A stretch of 64,000 bases of DNA, taken from assembly GCF_027922005.1 (NCBI RefSeq), contig NZ_BSEV01000004.1:1-64000 (forward strand), in the 5' to 3' direction. Below, one piece after another: positions 1-10,585 of this stretch (positions are counted from its first letter, which is position 1; the number at the start of each line of letters is the position of its first letter). This DNA is from Streptosporangium carneum (GTDB lineage: Bacteria > Actinomycetota > Actinomycetes > Streptosporangiales > Streptosporangiaceae). The notes under the pieces were generated by a model that did no database searches, was not told where the DNA came from, and saw only the letters and a list, made by a program, of their open reading frames with translations. The translations under genes and the position numbers were made by a program.

Positions 1-2195
1 ACTGCTACAGCTCCTCGATCCCCAACACCGAGGTGCACGCGGCGGCCGGCCCGCAGAACCACTGGTTCTACCTGCTCGCCGAGGGCACCAACCCCGGCGG
101 CGGCAAGCCGAGCAGCCCGGTCTGCTCCGGCTCGGCGAACCTGACCGGCATCGGCATCCAGAAGGCCGGCAAGATCTTCATGTCCGGCCTCAACAGCAAG
201 ACCACTCCCTGGACGCACGCCAAGGCGCGCGCCGCCACGGTGGCGGCGGCCAAGCAGCTGTTCCCCAACAGCTGTGTCGAGGTCAACGCGGTCAAGGCCG
301 CCTGGAGCGCCGTCAGCGTCGCCGCGGGCAGCGGCGAGGGCACCTGCACCGGGCCGAACAACGACTTCTCGGTCTCCCTGAACCCCTCCTCCGGCAGCGT
401 CCAGGCGGGGCAGTCCGCGACCTCGACCGTCGGGACCACGGTGACGGCGGGCAGCGCCCAGTCCATCACGCTGCGGGCCACCGGCCTGCCGACCGGGGCG
501 AGCGCGTCCTTCAGCCCGGCGACCATCACCGCCGGACAGTCCTCGACGCTGACCGTCTCCACCTCGTCGAACACGCCGAACAGCACCTCGTCGGTGACGG
601 TCACGGCTGACGGCGCCGACGTCGACAAGACCGCGACGTACACGCTGACCGTCGGCGGCGGCGGGCCTGGCCCGGTCATCCCGCCGGACATCAGCGTCGC
701 GAACGTCAAGGCGCACCTGCAGCAGTTCCAGACCATCGCCACCAACAACGGCGGCAACCGCAGGTCCACCGGGGCGGGCTACACCCAGTCGGTGTCCTAC
801 GTCGAGCAGAAGCTGACCGCGGCGGGCTACACCGTCAGAAGGCAGAGCTGCACCTCCGGCTGCACCGGCGGCGCGGGTCCCAACCTGATCGCCGACTGGC
901 CGGGCGGTGACGAGAACCAGGTCGTCATGTCCGGCGCCCACCTCGACAGCGTCTCGGCGGGCCCCGGCATCAACGACAACGGCTCCGGCTCCGCCGCCCT
1001 CCTGGAGGTCGCGCTGACCCTGGCCGCCAAGAACCCCACCATGACCAAGCACGTGCGCTTCGGCTGGTGGACCGACGAGGAGCAGGGCCTGCTCGGCTCC
1101 AAGTTCTACGTCAACTCGCTCAGCTCCACCGAGCGTTCCAAGATCAAGGTCTACTACAACTACGACATGGTCGGCTCCACCAACGCCGGCTACTTCATCA
1201 ACAACATCAACACCGCGGCGGCGGCGGACCTCAAGGCCTTCTACACCAACCTGAACCTGCAGCCTGAGGAGAACGTCGAGGGTGCCAACCGCTCCGACGA
1301 CGCCTCCTTCCGCAACGCCGGCATCCCCACCTCCGGTGTGGCGGCGGGCGCCAGCGCCACCAAGACCTCGGCGCAGGCCACCAAGTGGGGCGGCCAGTCG
1401 GGCAGGGCGTACGACTCCTGCTACCACTCCGCCTGTGACACCACCAGCAACATCAACGACACCGTCCTCGACCGGGCGTCGGACGCGGCGGCGTACGCGG
1501 TCTGGAAGGGCGCGGTCGGCGGCGGCGGCCCGATCCCGACCGACGACTTCTCGGTCTCGGTCAACCCGTCCTCGGCCACGGTCCAGCCCGGCGGCTCGAC
1601 CACGGCGACGCTGAACACCCAGACCACCTCGGGCAACGCCCAGTCGGTCTCGCTCAGCGCCAGCGGCGCCCCGTCGGGCGTCACCGTGAACTTCAGCCCG
1701 GCCACCATCACCACGGGCCAGAGCTCCACGGTCACGGTCAACGTCGCCGCGGGCACCACGGCGGGCACCTACAACATCTCCCTCAACGCCGCGGGCACGG
1801 GGGCCAGCCACTCGGCCGCCTTCACCCTCAGCGTGGGCGGGACCGGCGGCGGGCGCGTCTTCACCAACGACACGCCCTTCGAGATCAACGACGGCTACCA
1901 GGACTCCACCGACATCGAGGTCAGCCTCGACGGAGCCCCCGGCAGCACGTTCACGGTCACGGCCGACATCCAGCACACCTGCTCGCAGGACCTGCGCCTG
2001 ACCCTGGTCCAGCCGAACGGGGCGTCCCGGGTGCTCAAGTACGAGGCCTACGAGGCCTGCACGGAGTACAACGGGCCGGTCGAGTTCACGGTGAACAACA
2101 CCTCGCGTCTCGGCAACGGCACCTGGTCGCTGATCGTCGGCGACTACTTCCAGGGAGACACCGGAATGGTCAACTCCTGGAGCATCGCCTTCTGA
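1..2195 (+). CDS. Secreted M4 - M28 fusion metalloprotease with P-domain (5' partial)
   Basis: The frame is open to the left edge, so the N-terminus is missing. Visible order: the last ~115 residues of a thermolysin-type M4 peptidase ([17 protein letters not shown], then the [11 protein letters not shown] region; nt 3-360), an Ig-like repeat (nt 361-650), an M28 aminopeptidase domain (nt 676-1510), a second Ig-like repeat (nt 1545-1840) and a proprotein-convertase P-domain (nt 1857-2192). The M28 zinc ligands are all visible: [26 protein letters not shown] and CYHSAC. The likely role is extracellular protein and peptide degradation, with an endopeptidase and an aminopeptidase on one chain. 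The M4 catalytic HExxH lies outside the window, so activity of that half cannot be judged. The two Ig repeats share a DDFSV/NDFSV start and a FSPATIT motif and look like an internal duplication. Confidence 0.9.
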   Translation, partial: CYSSSIPNTEVHAAAGPQNHWFYLLAEGTNPGGGKPSSPVCSGSANLTGIGIQKAGKIFMSGLNSKTTPWTHAKARAATVAAAKQLFPNSCVEVNAVKAAWSAVSVAAGSGEGTCTGPNNDFSVSLNPSSGSVQAGQSATSTVGTTVTAGSAQSITLRATGLPTGASASFSPATITAGQSSTLTVSTSSNTPNSTSSVTVTADGADVDKTATYTLTVGGGGPGPVIPPDISVANVKAHLQQFQTIATNNGGNRRSTGAGYTQSVSYVEQKLTAAGYTVRRQSCTSGCTGGAGPNLIADWPGGDENQVVMSGAHLDSVSAGPGINDNGSGSAALLEVALTLAAKNPTMTKHVRFGWWTDEEQGLLGSKFYVNSLSSTERSKIKVYYNYDMVGSTNAGYFINNINTAAAADLKAFYTNLNLQPEENVEGANRSDDASFRNAGIPTSGVAAGASATKTSAQATKWGGQSGRAYDSCYHSACDTTSNINDTVLDRASDAAAYAVWKGAVGGGGPIPTDDFSVSVNPSSATVQPGGSTTATLNTQTTSGNAQSVSLSASGAPSGVTVNFSPATITTGQSSTVTVNVAAGTTAGTYNISLNAAGTGASHSAAFTLSVGGTGGGRVFTNDTPFEINDGYQDSTDIEVSLDGAPGSTFTVTADIQHTCSQDLRLTLVQPNGASRVLKYEAYEACTEYNGPVEFTVNNTSRLGNGTWSLIVGDYFQGDTGMVNSWSIAF

Positions 2196-2233
2196 CGGGA
2201 CACTCGTCGGACGGAGAACGACGAACGAACACA

Positions 2234-2268
2234 GCGGTGGCCCGGACCTTCGAGGTCCGGGCCACCGC
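2234..2268. terminator. Strong hairpin terminator between convergent genes
   Basis: A perfect 15-bp inverted repeat, GCGGTGGCCCGGACC at 2234-2248 and its complement at 2254-2268, with a 5-nt loop. It lies 39 bases after the protease stop and before the 3' end of the convergent ABC exporter, so it could serve both directions. There is no long T-run. Confidence 0.8.
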
Positions 2269-2446
2269 CCGTTTCCGCCCGCCCGTTCTCACCCGCCCGG
2301 ACGTCCGTACGGTCGCCGGTGCGGCGACCGTACGCCTTCGCCGGGTCCGTGGTGTTTCCGGGCACCGGTACGGCGAGCGCCGGCACGGACGTGTCCGGCG
2401 CCTTCGCGCGGCGCGCGACCCGGTGAACGTTCCCGGTCACACAGCG

Positions 2447-4294
2447 CTAGTCGGGGACGTTCGGCATGTCCGAGATGCTGTCCAGCCACGCGCGGTGCAG
2501 ACCGGCGAAGCGGCCCGCGCCCTCGATGAGCCGGTCGGGCGGGCCGTCCTCGACGATCCTGCCGGCGTCCATCACGAGCACCCGGTTCGCGATCTCGACC
2601 GTCGAGAGACGGTGGGCGATGATCAGAGCGGTCCGGTCCGCGAGGACCGTGCGCATCGCCCGCTGCACCAGCCGCTCGCCGGGGACGTCCAGGCTGGAGG
2701 TCGCCTCGTCGAGGATCAGCACCGCGGGATCGGCGAGGAAGGCGCGGGCGAACGCGACCAGCTGCCGCTGCCCGGCCGACAGCCGCCCGCCGTGCTTGCC
2801 GACCTGGGTCTCGTAGCCCTCGGGAAGCGCCGTGACGAAGTCGTGGGCGCCGACGGCCCTGGCGGCCTCCACGACCTCGGCCATGGTCGCGTCCGGCCTG
2901 CCGAGCCTGATGTTGTCGGCGACGGAGCCGGTGAACAGGAAGTTCTCCTGCGTCACCAGGACCACCGCGGCGCGCAGCGACTCCTCGCCGAGGTCGCGCA
3001 GGTCGACTCCGTCCAGCAGCACGCGTCCCGCCACCGGGTCGTAGAACCTGGCGACCAGTTTCGCCAGCGTGGTCTTCCCCGCGCCGGTGGTGCCGACCAG
3101 CGCCACGCTCTGTCCCGCCGGAATCGTCAGATCCATCTCGGGCAGCACGGGCGTGCCGTCCAGGTAGGAGAACTCGACCGCCTCGAACCTGATCTGACCG
3201 CGAGGCGGCTCCAGCGTCACGGGCTTGTGCGGTTCGGCCACGGCGGGCCTCTCCTCCAGCACGCCGGAGAGTTTCTCCAGCGCCGCCCCCGCCGACTGGA
3301 AGGTGTTGTAGAACTGGCTGATCTCCTGCATCGGCTCGTAGAACTGGCGCAGGTAGAGCAGGAACGCGGCGAGCACGCCGACCGTGACGTCGCCGCCGAG
3401 GGCCAGCCATCCGCCGTAGAGCAGGACCGCGGCGATCGTGACGTTCCCGATCAGCTTGACACCCGGCATGAAGATCGCGATCAGCCGCATGGCGTGGACG
3501 TTGGCGTCCCGGTAGTCGGCGTTGAGCCGGGAGAAGATCTCCTGGTTGCGCGGCTCCCTGCGGAAGGCCTGGACCGCCCGTACGCCCGTCATCGACTCGA
3601 CGAAGTGGACGATCACCAGCGCCACGGTCTCCCTGGTCCTGCGGTAGGTGATGCTCGACTGCCGCCGGAACCAGCGGGTGAACAGCAGCAGGACCGGCAG
3701 CGGCAGCAGGGCGACCAGTCCCAGTTTGACGTCCAGGACGAGCAGGAGGACCGCGGTGCCGGTCAGTGTCAGCACCGCGGTGACGAGCCCGTCGAAGCCC
3801 GACTGCAGCATCTCGGAGATGGCCTCGATGTCGGAGGTGAGTCGGGAGACGACCCGGCCGGAGGTGTAGTCGTCGTGGAAGGACAGCGACAGCCGCTGGA
3901 AGTGGGCGAAGACCCGCCGCCGCAGCTCCAGCAGGATGTCCTGGCCGACGCGACCGGCCATCCTGAGGAACACCTGCCGGGTCGCGGCCTGGACCGCGGC
4001 CGCCGCCAGCACCGCCGCGACCACCGAGACCAGCGTGGCCGGTCCCCGGCCCGAGGCCATCGGCGGGATGCCCTCGTCGATGCCCACCTTGATCAGGAAG
4101 GGGATGGCGAGCGAGGCCGCGTTGCAGACGACTATGACCGCGACGAGCAGGACGATCTCCCGGCGGTACGGCCGCAGCAGCTCGCCGAGCAGCCGCCTCG
4201 ACCGGCTGCGGAGCAGGAACGACACCTGCTCCGACAGTTCCTCCTGGTCCTCGGCGGCGACGCCGCGCCAGTTTCGCGTGTCGGTTCCGCTCAT
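2447..4294 (-). CDS. ABC exporter half-transporter, subunit with consensus Walker B
   Basis: A 615-residue half transporter: an N-terminal six-helix exporter domain and a C-terminal nucleotide-binding domain. Walker A is GTTGAGKTTL (~residue 403), the signature is LSAGQRQ (~508), Walker B is VLILDEATSS (~526) with the catalytic Glu, and the switch His is in IIAHRLSTV. The start ATG overlaps the stop of the upstream half-transporter (ATGA at 4291-4294), so the two are translationally coupled and presumably form a heterodimer in the membrane exporting lipids, drugs or peptides. The signature has Ala for the second Gly of LSGGQ, while the partner has the normal signature but an altered Walker B. 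Substrate cannot be told from sequence. Confidence 0.92.
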   Translation of the reverse strand: MSGTDTRNWRGVAAEDQEELSEQVSFLLRSRSRRLLGELLRPYRREIVLLVAVIVVCNAASLAIPFLIKVGIDEGIPPMASGRGPATLVSVVAAVLAAAAVQAATRQVFLRMAGRVGQDILLELRRRVFAHFQRLSLSFHDDYTSGRVVSRLTSDIEAISEMLQSGFDGLVTAVLTLTGTAVLLLVLDVKLGLVALLPLPVLLLFTRWFRRQSSITYRRTRETVALVIVHFVESMTGVRAVQAFRREPRNQEIFSRLNADYRDANVHAMRLIAIFMPGVKLIGNVTIAAVLLYGGWLALGGDVTVGVLAAFLLYLRQFYEPMQEISQFYNTFQSAGAALEKLSGVLEERPAVAEPHKPVTLEPPRGQIRFEAVEFSYLDGTPVLPEMDLTIPAGQSVALVGTTGAGKTTLAKLVARFYDPVAGRVLLDGVDLRDLGEESLRAAVVLVTQENFLFTGSVADNIRLGRPDATMAEVVEAARAVGAHDFVTALPEGYETQVGKHGGRLSAGQRQLVAFARAFLADPAVLILDEATSSLDVPGERLVQRAMRTVLADRTALIIAHRLSTVEIANRVLVMDAGRIVEDGPPDRLIEGAGRFAGLHRAWLDSISDMPNVPD

Positions 4295-6096
4295 CGCAGC
4301 GCCTCCTCGTCCAGGTCGGCCGACAGCAGGGCCCGGTACTCCGGCACGCTCGCCATCAGCTCGTGGTGCGGGCCGACGTGGGTGATCGTGCCGTCCAGCA
4401 GCAGGGCGACCCGGTCGGCGAGCAGCACGGTCGAGGCCCGGTGCGCGACGACGATTCCGGTCGCGTCCCGCAGGACGTGCCGGAGCGCCTCCTCCACCAG
4501 AGCCTCGGTCTCGACGTCCAGGGCGGAGAGGGTGTCGTCGAGGACCAGGATCCTCGGCCGGGTGAGGACGGCGCGGGCCAGGGCGAGGCGCTGGCGCTGG
4601 CCGCCGGACAGCGACATCCCCTGCTCGCCGATCCTGGTCTCCAGCCCCCACGGCAGGTCGTGGACGAATCCGGCCTGTGCGACCTCGATGGCGGCCCGCA
4701 TCTCCTCCTCGGTGGCGTCGTGCCGCCCCAGCGTGAGGTTCTCCCTGACGCTCATCGAGAACAGCGTCGGCTCCTCGAAGGCCGTGGCGACCATCGAGCG
4801 GAGCGTGGGCAGCGACAGCTCCCGCACGTCATGGCCGTCGATGGTGATCCGGCCCGCGGTGACGTCGTGGAGACGGGGGACGAGGGAGGTCAGGGTGGTC
4901 TTGCCGGAGCCCGTCGCCCCGACGACCGCGACCGTCTCACCGGGGCGCACCTCCAGCCAGACGTCGCGGAGCACCGGCTCGGCGGCGTCGGGGAAGCGGA
5001 ACTCCACGCCCTCGAAGCGCAGGTGCCCGCGGGGCCGCTCGACCACGCCTGAGCCGCCGACGATCTCCGGTTCGGTGTCGAGCACCTCCATCACCCGGTC
5101 GGCGGCGGTCATCGCCTCCTGGCCCATGACCAGGATGAAGCCGAGCGCGGAGATGGGCCACACCAGCTGCAGCATCAGCGTGGTGAAGGCCACCAGCGTG
5201 CCCAGCGTCAGCAGTCCCGAGCCGACCGCGAGCGCGCCGAGCAGCAGCACGACGGCGAGGGTGACGTTGGGGACCACCTCTAGGAAGGTGAAGAACCCGG
5301 CCGACAGGCGCACCTTCTCCATCGAGGTCCGGTGGACCTTTCGCGCCCCCTCGTCGAAGACGCCGAAGACGTGGCGGCCACGGCCGAAGGCCTTGATCGT
5401 GCGGATGCCGATCGCGGACTCCTCGACCACGGTGGCGAGGTCGCCCTGCTGGTCCTGGACCTGGCGTGAGACGTCGATGTACCTTCGCTCGAAACGCAGC
5501 GAGATGACGACGACCGGCAGCGCCGAGACGGCGACCAGCAGGCCGAGCGGCCAGTACATGTTCAGCAGCAGGCCGGTCACCGTCACGATCTGGACGCTGA
5601 TCAGCACGAGGAAGAGCGCGCCGAAGCCGAGGAAGCGCCGGATCGCGGACAGGTCGGTCGTCGCGCGGGACAGCAGCTGGCCCGACTGCCAGGCGCCGTG
5701 AAAGCTCATCGGCAGCCGCTGCAGGTGCTCGTAGAGGTCGTCGCGGATTCTGGTCTCCAGGCCGAGTACGGCCTCCGACAGCATCCAGCGGCGCAGCAGG
5801 ACCAGCAGTGCCTCGATCACGCCCAGTGCCAGGGCGAGCAGTGAGAGGGGAAGCAGGGCGCCCGCGTCGCCACGGGCGACGGGGCCGTCGATGATCTCCC
5901 TGCCGACCAGCGGGATGACGATGCCTATCCCGACTCCGGCGAGCGCGGGCAACCAGATGAGGACCAGGCGGGTGGCGTAGGGGCGCAGGTAGGACTTCAT
6001 CCGCCACAGCGAGTTCGTCCTGGCGCGTCGTGGGAGGGGGATCGGGGGCCGATGGGTACCGGATTCTCGCTCTGGGGCGGCGGTATCAGGGGGCAT
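4291..6096 (-). CDS. ABC exporter half-transporter, subunit with degenerate Walker B
   Basis: A 601-residue half transporter and the first gene of a two-gene operon. Walker A is GATGSGKTTL (~residue 396), the signature is the canonical LSGGQRQ (~497), and Walker B reads LVLDDTLSALD, with Asp where the catalytic Glu belongs. Together with the partner's LSAGQ signature this predicts one degenerate and one consensus ATP site, the pattern known for heterodimeric exporters such as TM287/288 and LmrCD. The N-terminal ~35 residues are proline/arginine-rich and precede the first membrane helix, so a later start is possible; ATG at 6096 is kept because the frame stays plausible from there. The upstream region faces the kdp operon divergently. 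Confidence 0.92.
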   Translation of the reverse strand: MPPDTAAPERESGTHRPPIPLPRRARTNSLWRMKSYLRPYATRLVLIWLPALAGVGIGIVIPLVGREIIDGPVARGDAGALLPLSLLALALGVIEALLVLLRRWMLSEAVLGLETRIRDDLYEHLQRLPMSFHGAWQSGQLLSRATTDLSAIRRFLGFGALFLVLISVQIVTVTGLLLNMYWPLGLLVAVSALPVVVISLRFERRYIDVSRQVQDQQGDLATVVEESAIGIRTIKAFGRGRHVFGVFDEGARKVHRTSMEKVRLSAGFFTFLEVVPNVTLAVVLLLGALAVGSGLLTLGTLVAFTTLMLQLVWPISALGFILVMGQEAMTAADRVMEVLDTEPEIVGGSGVVERPRGHLRFEGVEFRFPDAAEPVLRDVWLEVRPGETVAVVGATGSGKTTLTSLVPRLHDVTAGRITIDGHDVRELSLPTLRSMVATAFEEPTLFSMSVRENLTLGRHDATEEEMRAAIEVAQAGFVHDLPWGLETRIGEQGMSLSGGQRQRLALARAVLTRPRILVLDDTLSALDVETEALVEEALRHVLRDATGIVVAHRASTVLLADRVALLLDGTITHVGPHHELMASVPEYRALLSADLDEEALR

Positions 6097-6553
6097 CAGC
6101 AGGCAGCACGCTCCTCACGGTCTTCAGTTGATGGGGTGATCGCCCGGTGCAAAAAGGGCCGTTCAGGTTAAAACCCCCGTCAAACGGTTTTCTGCGTCGT
6201 GGATCCCGGTGAACGCCGTGCCGTCGGCGTCCCCCGTCCGGGATGAGGTGACCATCAGAGTTTCCGTTGCCCTTCAGGTGTGGGCAACTGTCCTGAAAGT
6301 GGTCCTCTCCTGACATCCAGGCCATACGAGCGGTAGTCATTCCCCGCCGTCCTCGCCCAAAAGCCTTCCGCCGGCACGATCGGGGGAGGCGCCAGGCGGG
6401 GGGCGACGATGCGGTCCGTAGGGATCGCGTCAATAAACGGTGCGGCGGCGTATGGAACCCATCAAGACGCGCAAAAACCCACAAACCTCGCGTTCTCCTT
6501 GTTGTGAGGTCACCGTCCGGTGGCCGGAAACGTGTGCTCATCGAGGAGTGAGG
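6097..6553. other. Divergent intergenic region between ABC exporter and kdp operon
   Basis: 457 bases without a convincing gene. Two structures stand out. AAAACC at 6170-6175 and GGTTTT at 6186-6191 form an inverted repeat in the exporter leader. GGTCACCGTCCGGTGGCC at 6508-6525, just before the kdp genes, is a short hairpin with CACCG/CGGTG arms. Long A-rich runs near 6470-6485 could be a KdpE site, but no defined motif was recognised. A 151-codon minus-strand open frame here is Arg/Pro-rich and rejected. Confidence 0.6.
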
Positions 6554-6637
6554 ATGACCGACGTCATCTTCGTCGCCCTGACGATCGCGGTCTTCGCGAT
6601 CCTCGGGCTTGTCGCCAAGGCGGTGGAACGGCTGTGA
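6554..6637 (+). CDS. 27-residue membrane peptide leading the kdp operon
   Basis: The ATG follows a good ribosome site (GAGGAGTGAGG). The product, 27 residues, is one hydrophobic helix ([20 protein letters not shown]) with a charged end, VERL. Its stop overlaps the GTG start of kdpF (GTGA at 6634-6637), so translation of kdpF depends on it. It does not match KdpF itself, which follows. Similar tiny helices occur ahead of kdpF in other bacteria as far as I recall, usually unannotated. It may help assemble or stabilise the Kdp complex, which is inference. Confidence 0.7.
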   Translation: MTDVIFVALTIAVFAILGLVAKAVERL

Positions 6638-6723
6638 GTCCCGTCAACGCCGCGGGTCTGGTCGTGGTCGCGGTCCTGGTCGTCTTCATGGTCGCGGCCC
6701 TGCTGTTCCCGGAGCGGTTCTGA
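6634..6723 (+). CDS. kdpF: KdpF, small subunit of the potassium-transporting ATPase
   Basis: A 29-residue single-helix peptide (start GTG) ending LLFPERF; the (P)E(R/K)F tail is typical of actinobacterial KdpF. In E. coli KdpF stabilises the KdpABC complex. It overlaps the upstream peptide by four bases and the kdpA ATG by one base (TGATG at 6721-6725), which together with the next genes gives tight stoichiometric coupling. Confidence 0.88.
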   Translation: MSPVNAAGLVVVAVLVVFMVAALLFPERF

Positions 6724-8384
6724 TGTCGCCGACCCTGGCGGGGACCGTGTTCGTCGCGTCCCTCGTCGTCGCCGTGGCGGCGGCCTACCGGCCGCTGGGC
6801 GACCACATGTACCGCGTCTACACCGGCACACGGCACTCGGCCGTCGAGCGGACGATCTACCAGCTGGTCGGGGTGCGCCCCGACGGCGAGCAGCGGTGGA
6901 GCGTCTACGCCCGCAGCGTGCTCGCCTTCTCCGCGGTCTCCGTCCTGTTCCTGTACGGCCTGCAGCGCCTGCAGGACAAGCTGCTGCTGAGCCTGGGCAT
7001 GCCCGCGGTGCCCGACCACGTCGCGTGGAACACCGCGGTCAGCTTCGTCACCAACACCAACTGGCAGGCCTACTCCGGCGAGTCCACCATGGGCCACCTG
7101 GTGCAGATGGCAGGCCTGGCGGTGCAGAACTTCGTCTCCGCCGCGGTCGGCATGGCGGTGGCGGTCGCGCTGGTGCGCGGCCTCGCCCGCAGACAGACCG
7201 AGGAACTGGGCAACTTCTGGGTCGACCTGGTCCGCGGCAGCCTCCGCGTGCTGCTGCCGCTCGCCTTCGTCGGCGCGATCGTGCTGGTGGCGGGCGGGCT
7301 GGTGCAGAACCTCGCCGCGCCGCACGAGGTGGCGACCCTGACCGGCGGCACCCAGGCGATCACCGGCGGCCCGGTGGCCAGTCAGGAGATCATCAAGGAG
7401 CTGGGCACCAACGGCGGCGGCTTCTACAACGCCAACTCCGCCCACCCGTTCGAGAACGCCACGAGCTGGACCAACTGGGTGGAGATCTTCGCGATCCTGC
7501 TGATCCCGTTCGCGCTGCCGCGCACCTTCGGCCGGATGGTCGGCGACAACCGGCAGGGCTACGCGATCGCCGCGATCATGGCGACGATCGCCGTCGTCGG
7601 CGTCGCGGCGCTGACCGGCCTCGAACTCGCGCACCACGGCACCGTGCCCCAAGCCGTCGGAGCCTCACTCGAGGGCAAGGAGACGCGGTTCGGGGTGGCG
7701 AACTCCGCGACCTTCGGCGCGGCCACGACGCTGACCTCGACCGGCGCGGTCGACTCCTTCCACGACTCCTACACCGCGCTCGGCGGCATGGTCACGATGG
7801 TCGACATGATGCTGGGAGAGGTCGCGCCCGGCGGGGTGGGATCCGGTCTGTACGGCATGCTGGTGCTCGCGGTGATCACGGTGTTCGTCGCCGGGCTGAT
7901 GGTCGGCCGCACCCCCGAGTACCTCGGCAAGAGGATCGGCGCCCGGGAGATCAAGCTCGCCTCGATGTACTTCCTGGTCACCCCGGTGCTGGTGCTGGTC
8001 GGCACCGCGCTGGCGATGGGCTCGGCCGAGCAGCGGGCGAGCATGCTCAACGGCGGCCCGCACGGCCTGTCGGAGGTGCTGTACGCCTTCACCAGCGCCT
8101 CCAACAACAACGGCTCGGCGTTCGGCGGCCTGACCGTCGACACCCCCTGGTACGACGTCGCGCTCGGCCTGTGCATGGCCTTCGGCCGGTTCCTGCCGAT
8201 CGTGTTCGTGCTGGCGCTGGCCGGATCACTGGCCCGGCAGACGCCGGTCCCGGCGTCGGCGGGCACGCTGCCCACCCACCGGCCGCAGTTCGTCGGCATG
8301 GTCGTCGGCGTCACGATCATCCTGGTCGCCCTGACCTTCCTCCCCGCTCTCGCGCTCGGGCCGCTCGCAGAAGGAATCCAGTGA
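6723..8384 (+). CDS. kdpA: KdpA, potassium-binding channel-like subunit of the Kdp ATPase
   Basis: 553 residues, matching the usual ~557. It carries the pore motif [17 protein letters not shown] and many membrane helices of the SKT channel-like fold. KdpA selects K+ at high affinity and passes it to KdpB at the cytoplasmic membrane. The start ATG overlaps the kdpF stop, and kdpB follows within a few bases. A second selectivity-filter-like motif, [12 protein letters not shown], lies around nt 8098-8133. Expression is probably induced at low K+ through KdpDE encoded downstream. Confidence 0.97.
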   Translation: MSPTLAGTVFVASLVVAVAAAYRPLGDHMYRVYTGTRHSAVERTIYQLVGVRPDGEQRWSVYARSVLAFSAVSVLFLYGLQRLQDKLLLSLGMPAVPDHVAWNTAVSFVTNTNWQAYSGESTMGHLVQMAGLAVQNFVSAAVGMAVAVALVRGLARRQTEELGNFWVDLVRGSLRVLLPLAFVGAIVLVAGGLVQNLAAPHEVATLTGGTQAITGGPVASQEIIKELGTNGGGFYNANSAHPFENATSWTNWVEIFAILLIPFALPRTFGRMVGDNRQGYAIAAIMATIAVVGVAALTGLELAHHGTVPQAVGASLEGKETRFGVANSATFGAATTLTSTGAVDSFHDSYTALGGMVTMVDMMLGEVAPGGVGSGLYGMLVLAVITVFVAGLMVGRTPEYLGKRIGAREIKLASMYFLVTPVLVLVGTALAMGSAEQRASMLNGGPHGLSEVLYAFTSASNNNGSAFGGLTVDTPWYDVALGLCMAFGRFLPIVFVLALAGSLARQTPVPASAGTLPTHRPQFVGMVVGVTIILVALTFLPALALGPLAEGIQ

Positions 8385-8386
8385 AC

Positions 8387-10585
8387 ATGTCCACCCCGAC
8401 GCTCCAGGCCCCCGGACACGCCCCCGCCCCGCGAAGAGGGGACGGCAGGGTCAGCGGCGGCCTGCTCGACCCCGGGCAGCTGGTCAGATCCCTTCCGGAC
8501 GCGCTGCGCAAGCTGAACCCGGCCACGCTGTGGCGCAACCCGGTGATGTTCGTCGTGGAGATCGGCGCGGCGTTCACCACCGTGCTCGCGGTGGCCGGAC
8601 CGTCGTTCTTCGCCTGGGCCACCGTGGTGTGGCTCTGGCTGACCGTGCTCTTCGCCAACCTCGCCGAGGCGGTCGCGGAGGGCCGCGGCAAGGCACAGGC
8701 CGCCACGCTGCGCGCCGCCAAGCGCGACACCGTCGCCCGCCGCGTCACCGGCTGGCGGCCGGGAGCCGAGGTGTCCGGCTGGGACACCGTCGGCGCGTCC
8801 GAACTCGGGCAGGGCGACGTCGTGGTCGTCGAGGCCGGGGAGATCATCCCCGGGGACGGCGACGTCGTCGAGGGCATCGCCAGCGTGGACGAGTCGGCGA
8901 TCACCGGGGAGTCCGCGCCGGTGATCCGCGAGTCAGGCGGCGACCGCTCGGCGGTGACCGGCGGCACCAGGGTGCTCAGCGACCGGATCGTCGTGCGGAT
9001 CACCCAGAGGCCAGGGGAGAGCTTCATCGACCGGATGATCGCCCTGGTGGAGGGCGCGGACCGGCAGAAGACACCCAACGAGATCGCGCTGAACATCCTG
9101 CTCGCCGCCCTGACGGTCGTCTTCCTGGTCGCCACCGCGACCATGCAGCCGCTGGCGATCTACTCCAGGTCCGTCAACCCCGGCGTCCCCGACTCGCTCG
9201 CGCTGACCGCCGACGGAGTCAGCGGGATCGTGCTCGTGGCGCTGCTGGTCTGCCTGATCCCGACCACCATCGGCGCGCTGCTGTCGGCGATCGGCATCGC
9301 AGGCATGGACCGTCTCGTGCAGCGCAACGTGCTGGCCATGAGCGGCCGCGCGGTCGAGGCGGCCGGGGACGTGTCCACGCTGCTGCTGGACAAGACCGGC
9401 ACCATCACACTGGGCAACCGGCAGGCGGCGGAGTTCGTGCCCGCGCCCGGCGTGTCGGCCGAGGAACTCGCCGCCGCCGCGCAGCTGTCCAGCCTGGCCG
9501 ACGAGACCCCCGAGGGCCGCTCGATCGTGGTCCACGCCAAGCAGGCCTACGGGCTGCGCGAACGGGAGCCGGGCGAGCTGGCCCACGCGGAGTGGGCGCC
9601 CTTCACCGCCCAGACCCGCATGTCCGGGGTCGGCGTGGACGGCCGCCAGGTCCGCAAGGGCGCGGCGACCGCGGTGATGAAGTGGGTGCGCGACCACGGC
9701 GGCCACCCGACCGACGAGGTGGGCGCGATCGTCGACGCCATCTCCGGTTCCGGCGGCACCCCGCTGGTCGTCGGCGAGGTCGTCGGCGTGGCCCCCGGCC
9801 AGGACGGCGGCCCCGACGGGCCCGTCGGGACCGCGGGCAAGGCACGGGTGCTGGGGGTGATCCACCTGAAGGACGTGGTCAAACAGGGCATGCGGGAGCG
9901 CTTCGCCGAGATGCGCCGGATGGGCATCCGCACCGTCATGATCACCGGAGACAACCCGCTGACCGCCAGGGCCATCGCCGACGAGGCGGGCGTGGACGAC
10001 TTCCTGGCCGAGGCCACCCCCGAGGACAAGCTGGCGCTGATCAGGAAGGAGCAGCAGGGCGGGCGGCTGGTCGCCATGACCGGCGACGGCACCAACGACG
10101 CCCCCGCCCTCGCCCAGGCCGACGTCGGGGTGGCGATGAACACCGGCACCTCGGCCGCCAAGGAGGCCGGCAACATGGTCGACCTCGACTCCAACCCCAC
10201 CAAGCTCATCGAGATCGTGGAGATCGGCAAACAGCTGCTCATCACCCGGGGCGCGCTGACCACCTTCTCCATCGCCAACGACATCGCCAAGTACTTCGCG
10301 ATCATTCCCGCGATGTTCGCCGTGGTCTACCCGGGCCTGGACGCCCTGAACGTCATGCGCCTGGCCAGCCCGCAGTCGGCGATCCTGTCCGCGGTCGTCT
10401 TCAACGCGATCGTCATCGTCGCGCTGATCCCGCTCGCGCTGCGCGGGGTCCGCTACCGGCCCTCCAACGCCTCCAGGCTGCTCAGCCGCAACCTCTGCCT
10501 GTACGGCCTCGGCGGCGTCGTCGTGCCGTTCGTCGGCATCAAGCTCATCGACCTGCTCATCCAGTTCCTTCCGGGGATGGTGTGA
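8387..10585 (+). CDS. kdpB: KdpB, P-type ATPase catalytic subunit
   Basis: 732 residues from ATG 8387. The phosphorylation motif DKTGTIT places the aspartate at about residue 335, TGES is in the A-domain ([10 protein letters not shown]), and the hinge motif [17 protein letters not shown] is intact. It hydrolyses ATP to drive K+ uptake through KdpA. A GTG six bases earlier (8381) overlaps the kdpA stop as GTGA and is an alternative start; the AGAAGGAA ribosome site at 8369-8376 leaves 10 nt to the ATG and 4 nt to the GTG, so either is possible. A short insertion ([16 protein letters not shown]) lies in the N-domain. Confidence 0.96.
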   Translation: MSTPTLQAPGHAPAPRRGDGRVSGGLLDPGQLVRSLPDALRKLNPATLWRNPVMFVVEIGAAFTTVLAVAGPSFFAWATVVWLWLTVLFANLAEAVAEGRGKAQAATLRAAKRDTVARRVTGWRPGAEVSGWDTVGASELGQGDVVVVEAGEIIPGDGDVVEGIASVDESAITGESAPVIRESGGDRSAVTGGTRVLSDRIVVRITQRPGESFIDRMIALVEGADRQKTPNEIALNILLAALTVVFLVATATMQPLAIYSRSVNPGVPDSLALTADGVSGIVLVALLVCLIPTTIGALLSAIGIAGMDRLVQRNVLAMSGRAVEAAGDVSTLLLDKTGTITLGNRQAAEFVPAPGVSAEELAAAAQLSSLADETPEGRSIVVHAKQAYGLREREPGELAHAEWAPFTAQTRMSGVGVDGRQVRKGAATAVMKWVRDHGGHPTDEVGAIVDAISGSGGTPLVVGEVVGVAPGQDGGPDGPVGTAGKARVLGVIHLKDVVKQGMRERFAEMRRMGIRTVMITGDNPLTARAIADEAGVDDFLAEATPEDKLALIRKEQQGGRLVAMTGDGTNDAPALAQADVGVAMNTGTSAAKEAGNMVDLDSNPTKLIEIVEIGKQLLITRGALTTFSIANDIAKYFAIIPAMFAVVYPGLDALNVMRLASPQSAILSAVVFNAIVIVALIPLALRGVRYRPSNASRLLSRNLCLYGLGGVVVPFVGIKLIDLLIQFLPGMV

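Noticed and set aside
2237..5701. A 1154-codon plus-strand frame opposite the ABC exporter
   Set aside because: Clear ABC exporter motifs are on the minus strand; the plus frame is low-complexity Arg/Asp/Gln.
6086..6541. A 151-codon minus-strand frame in the exporter-kdp gap
   Set aside because: Arg/Pro-rich, no ribosome site or homologue recognised, and it covers the region expected to hold two promoters.
6097..6553. Possible c-di-AMP or M-box riboswitch before kdp or the exporter
   Set aside because: No consensus core of either class could be matched by eye; only short hairpins are present. A covariance-model search (Rfam) would decide.
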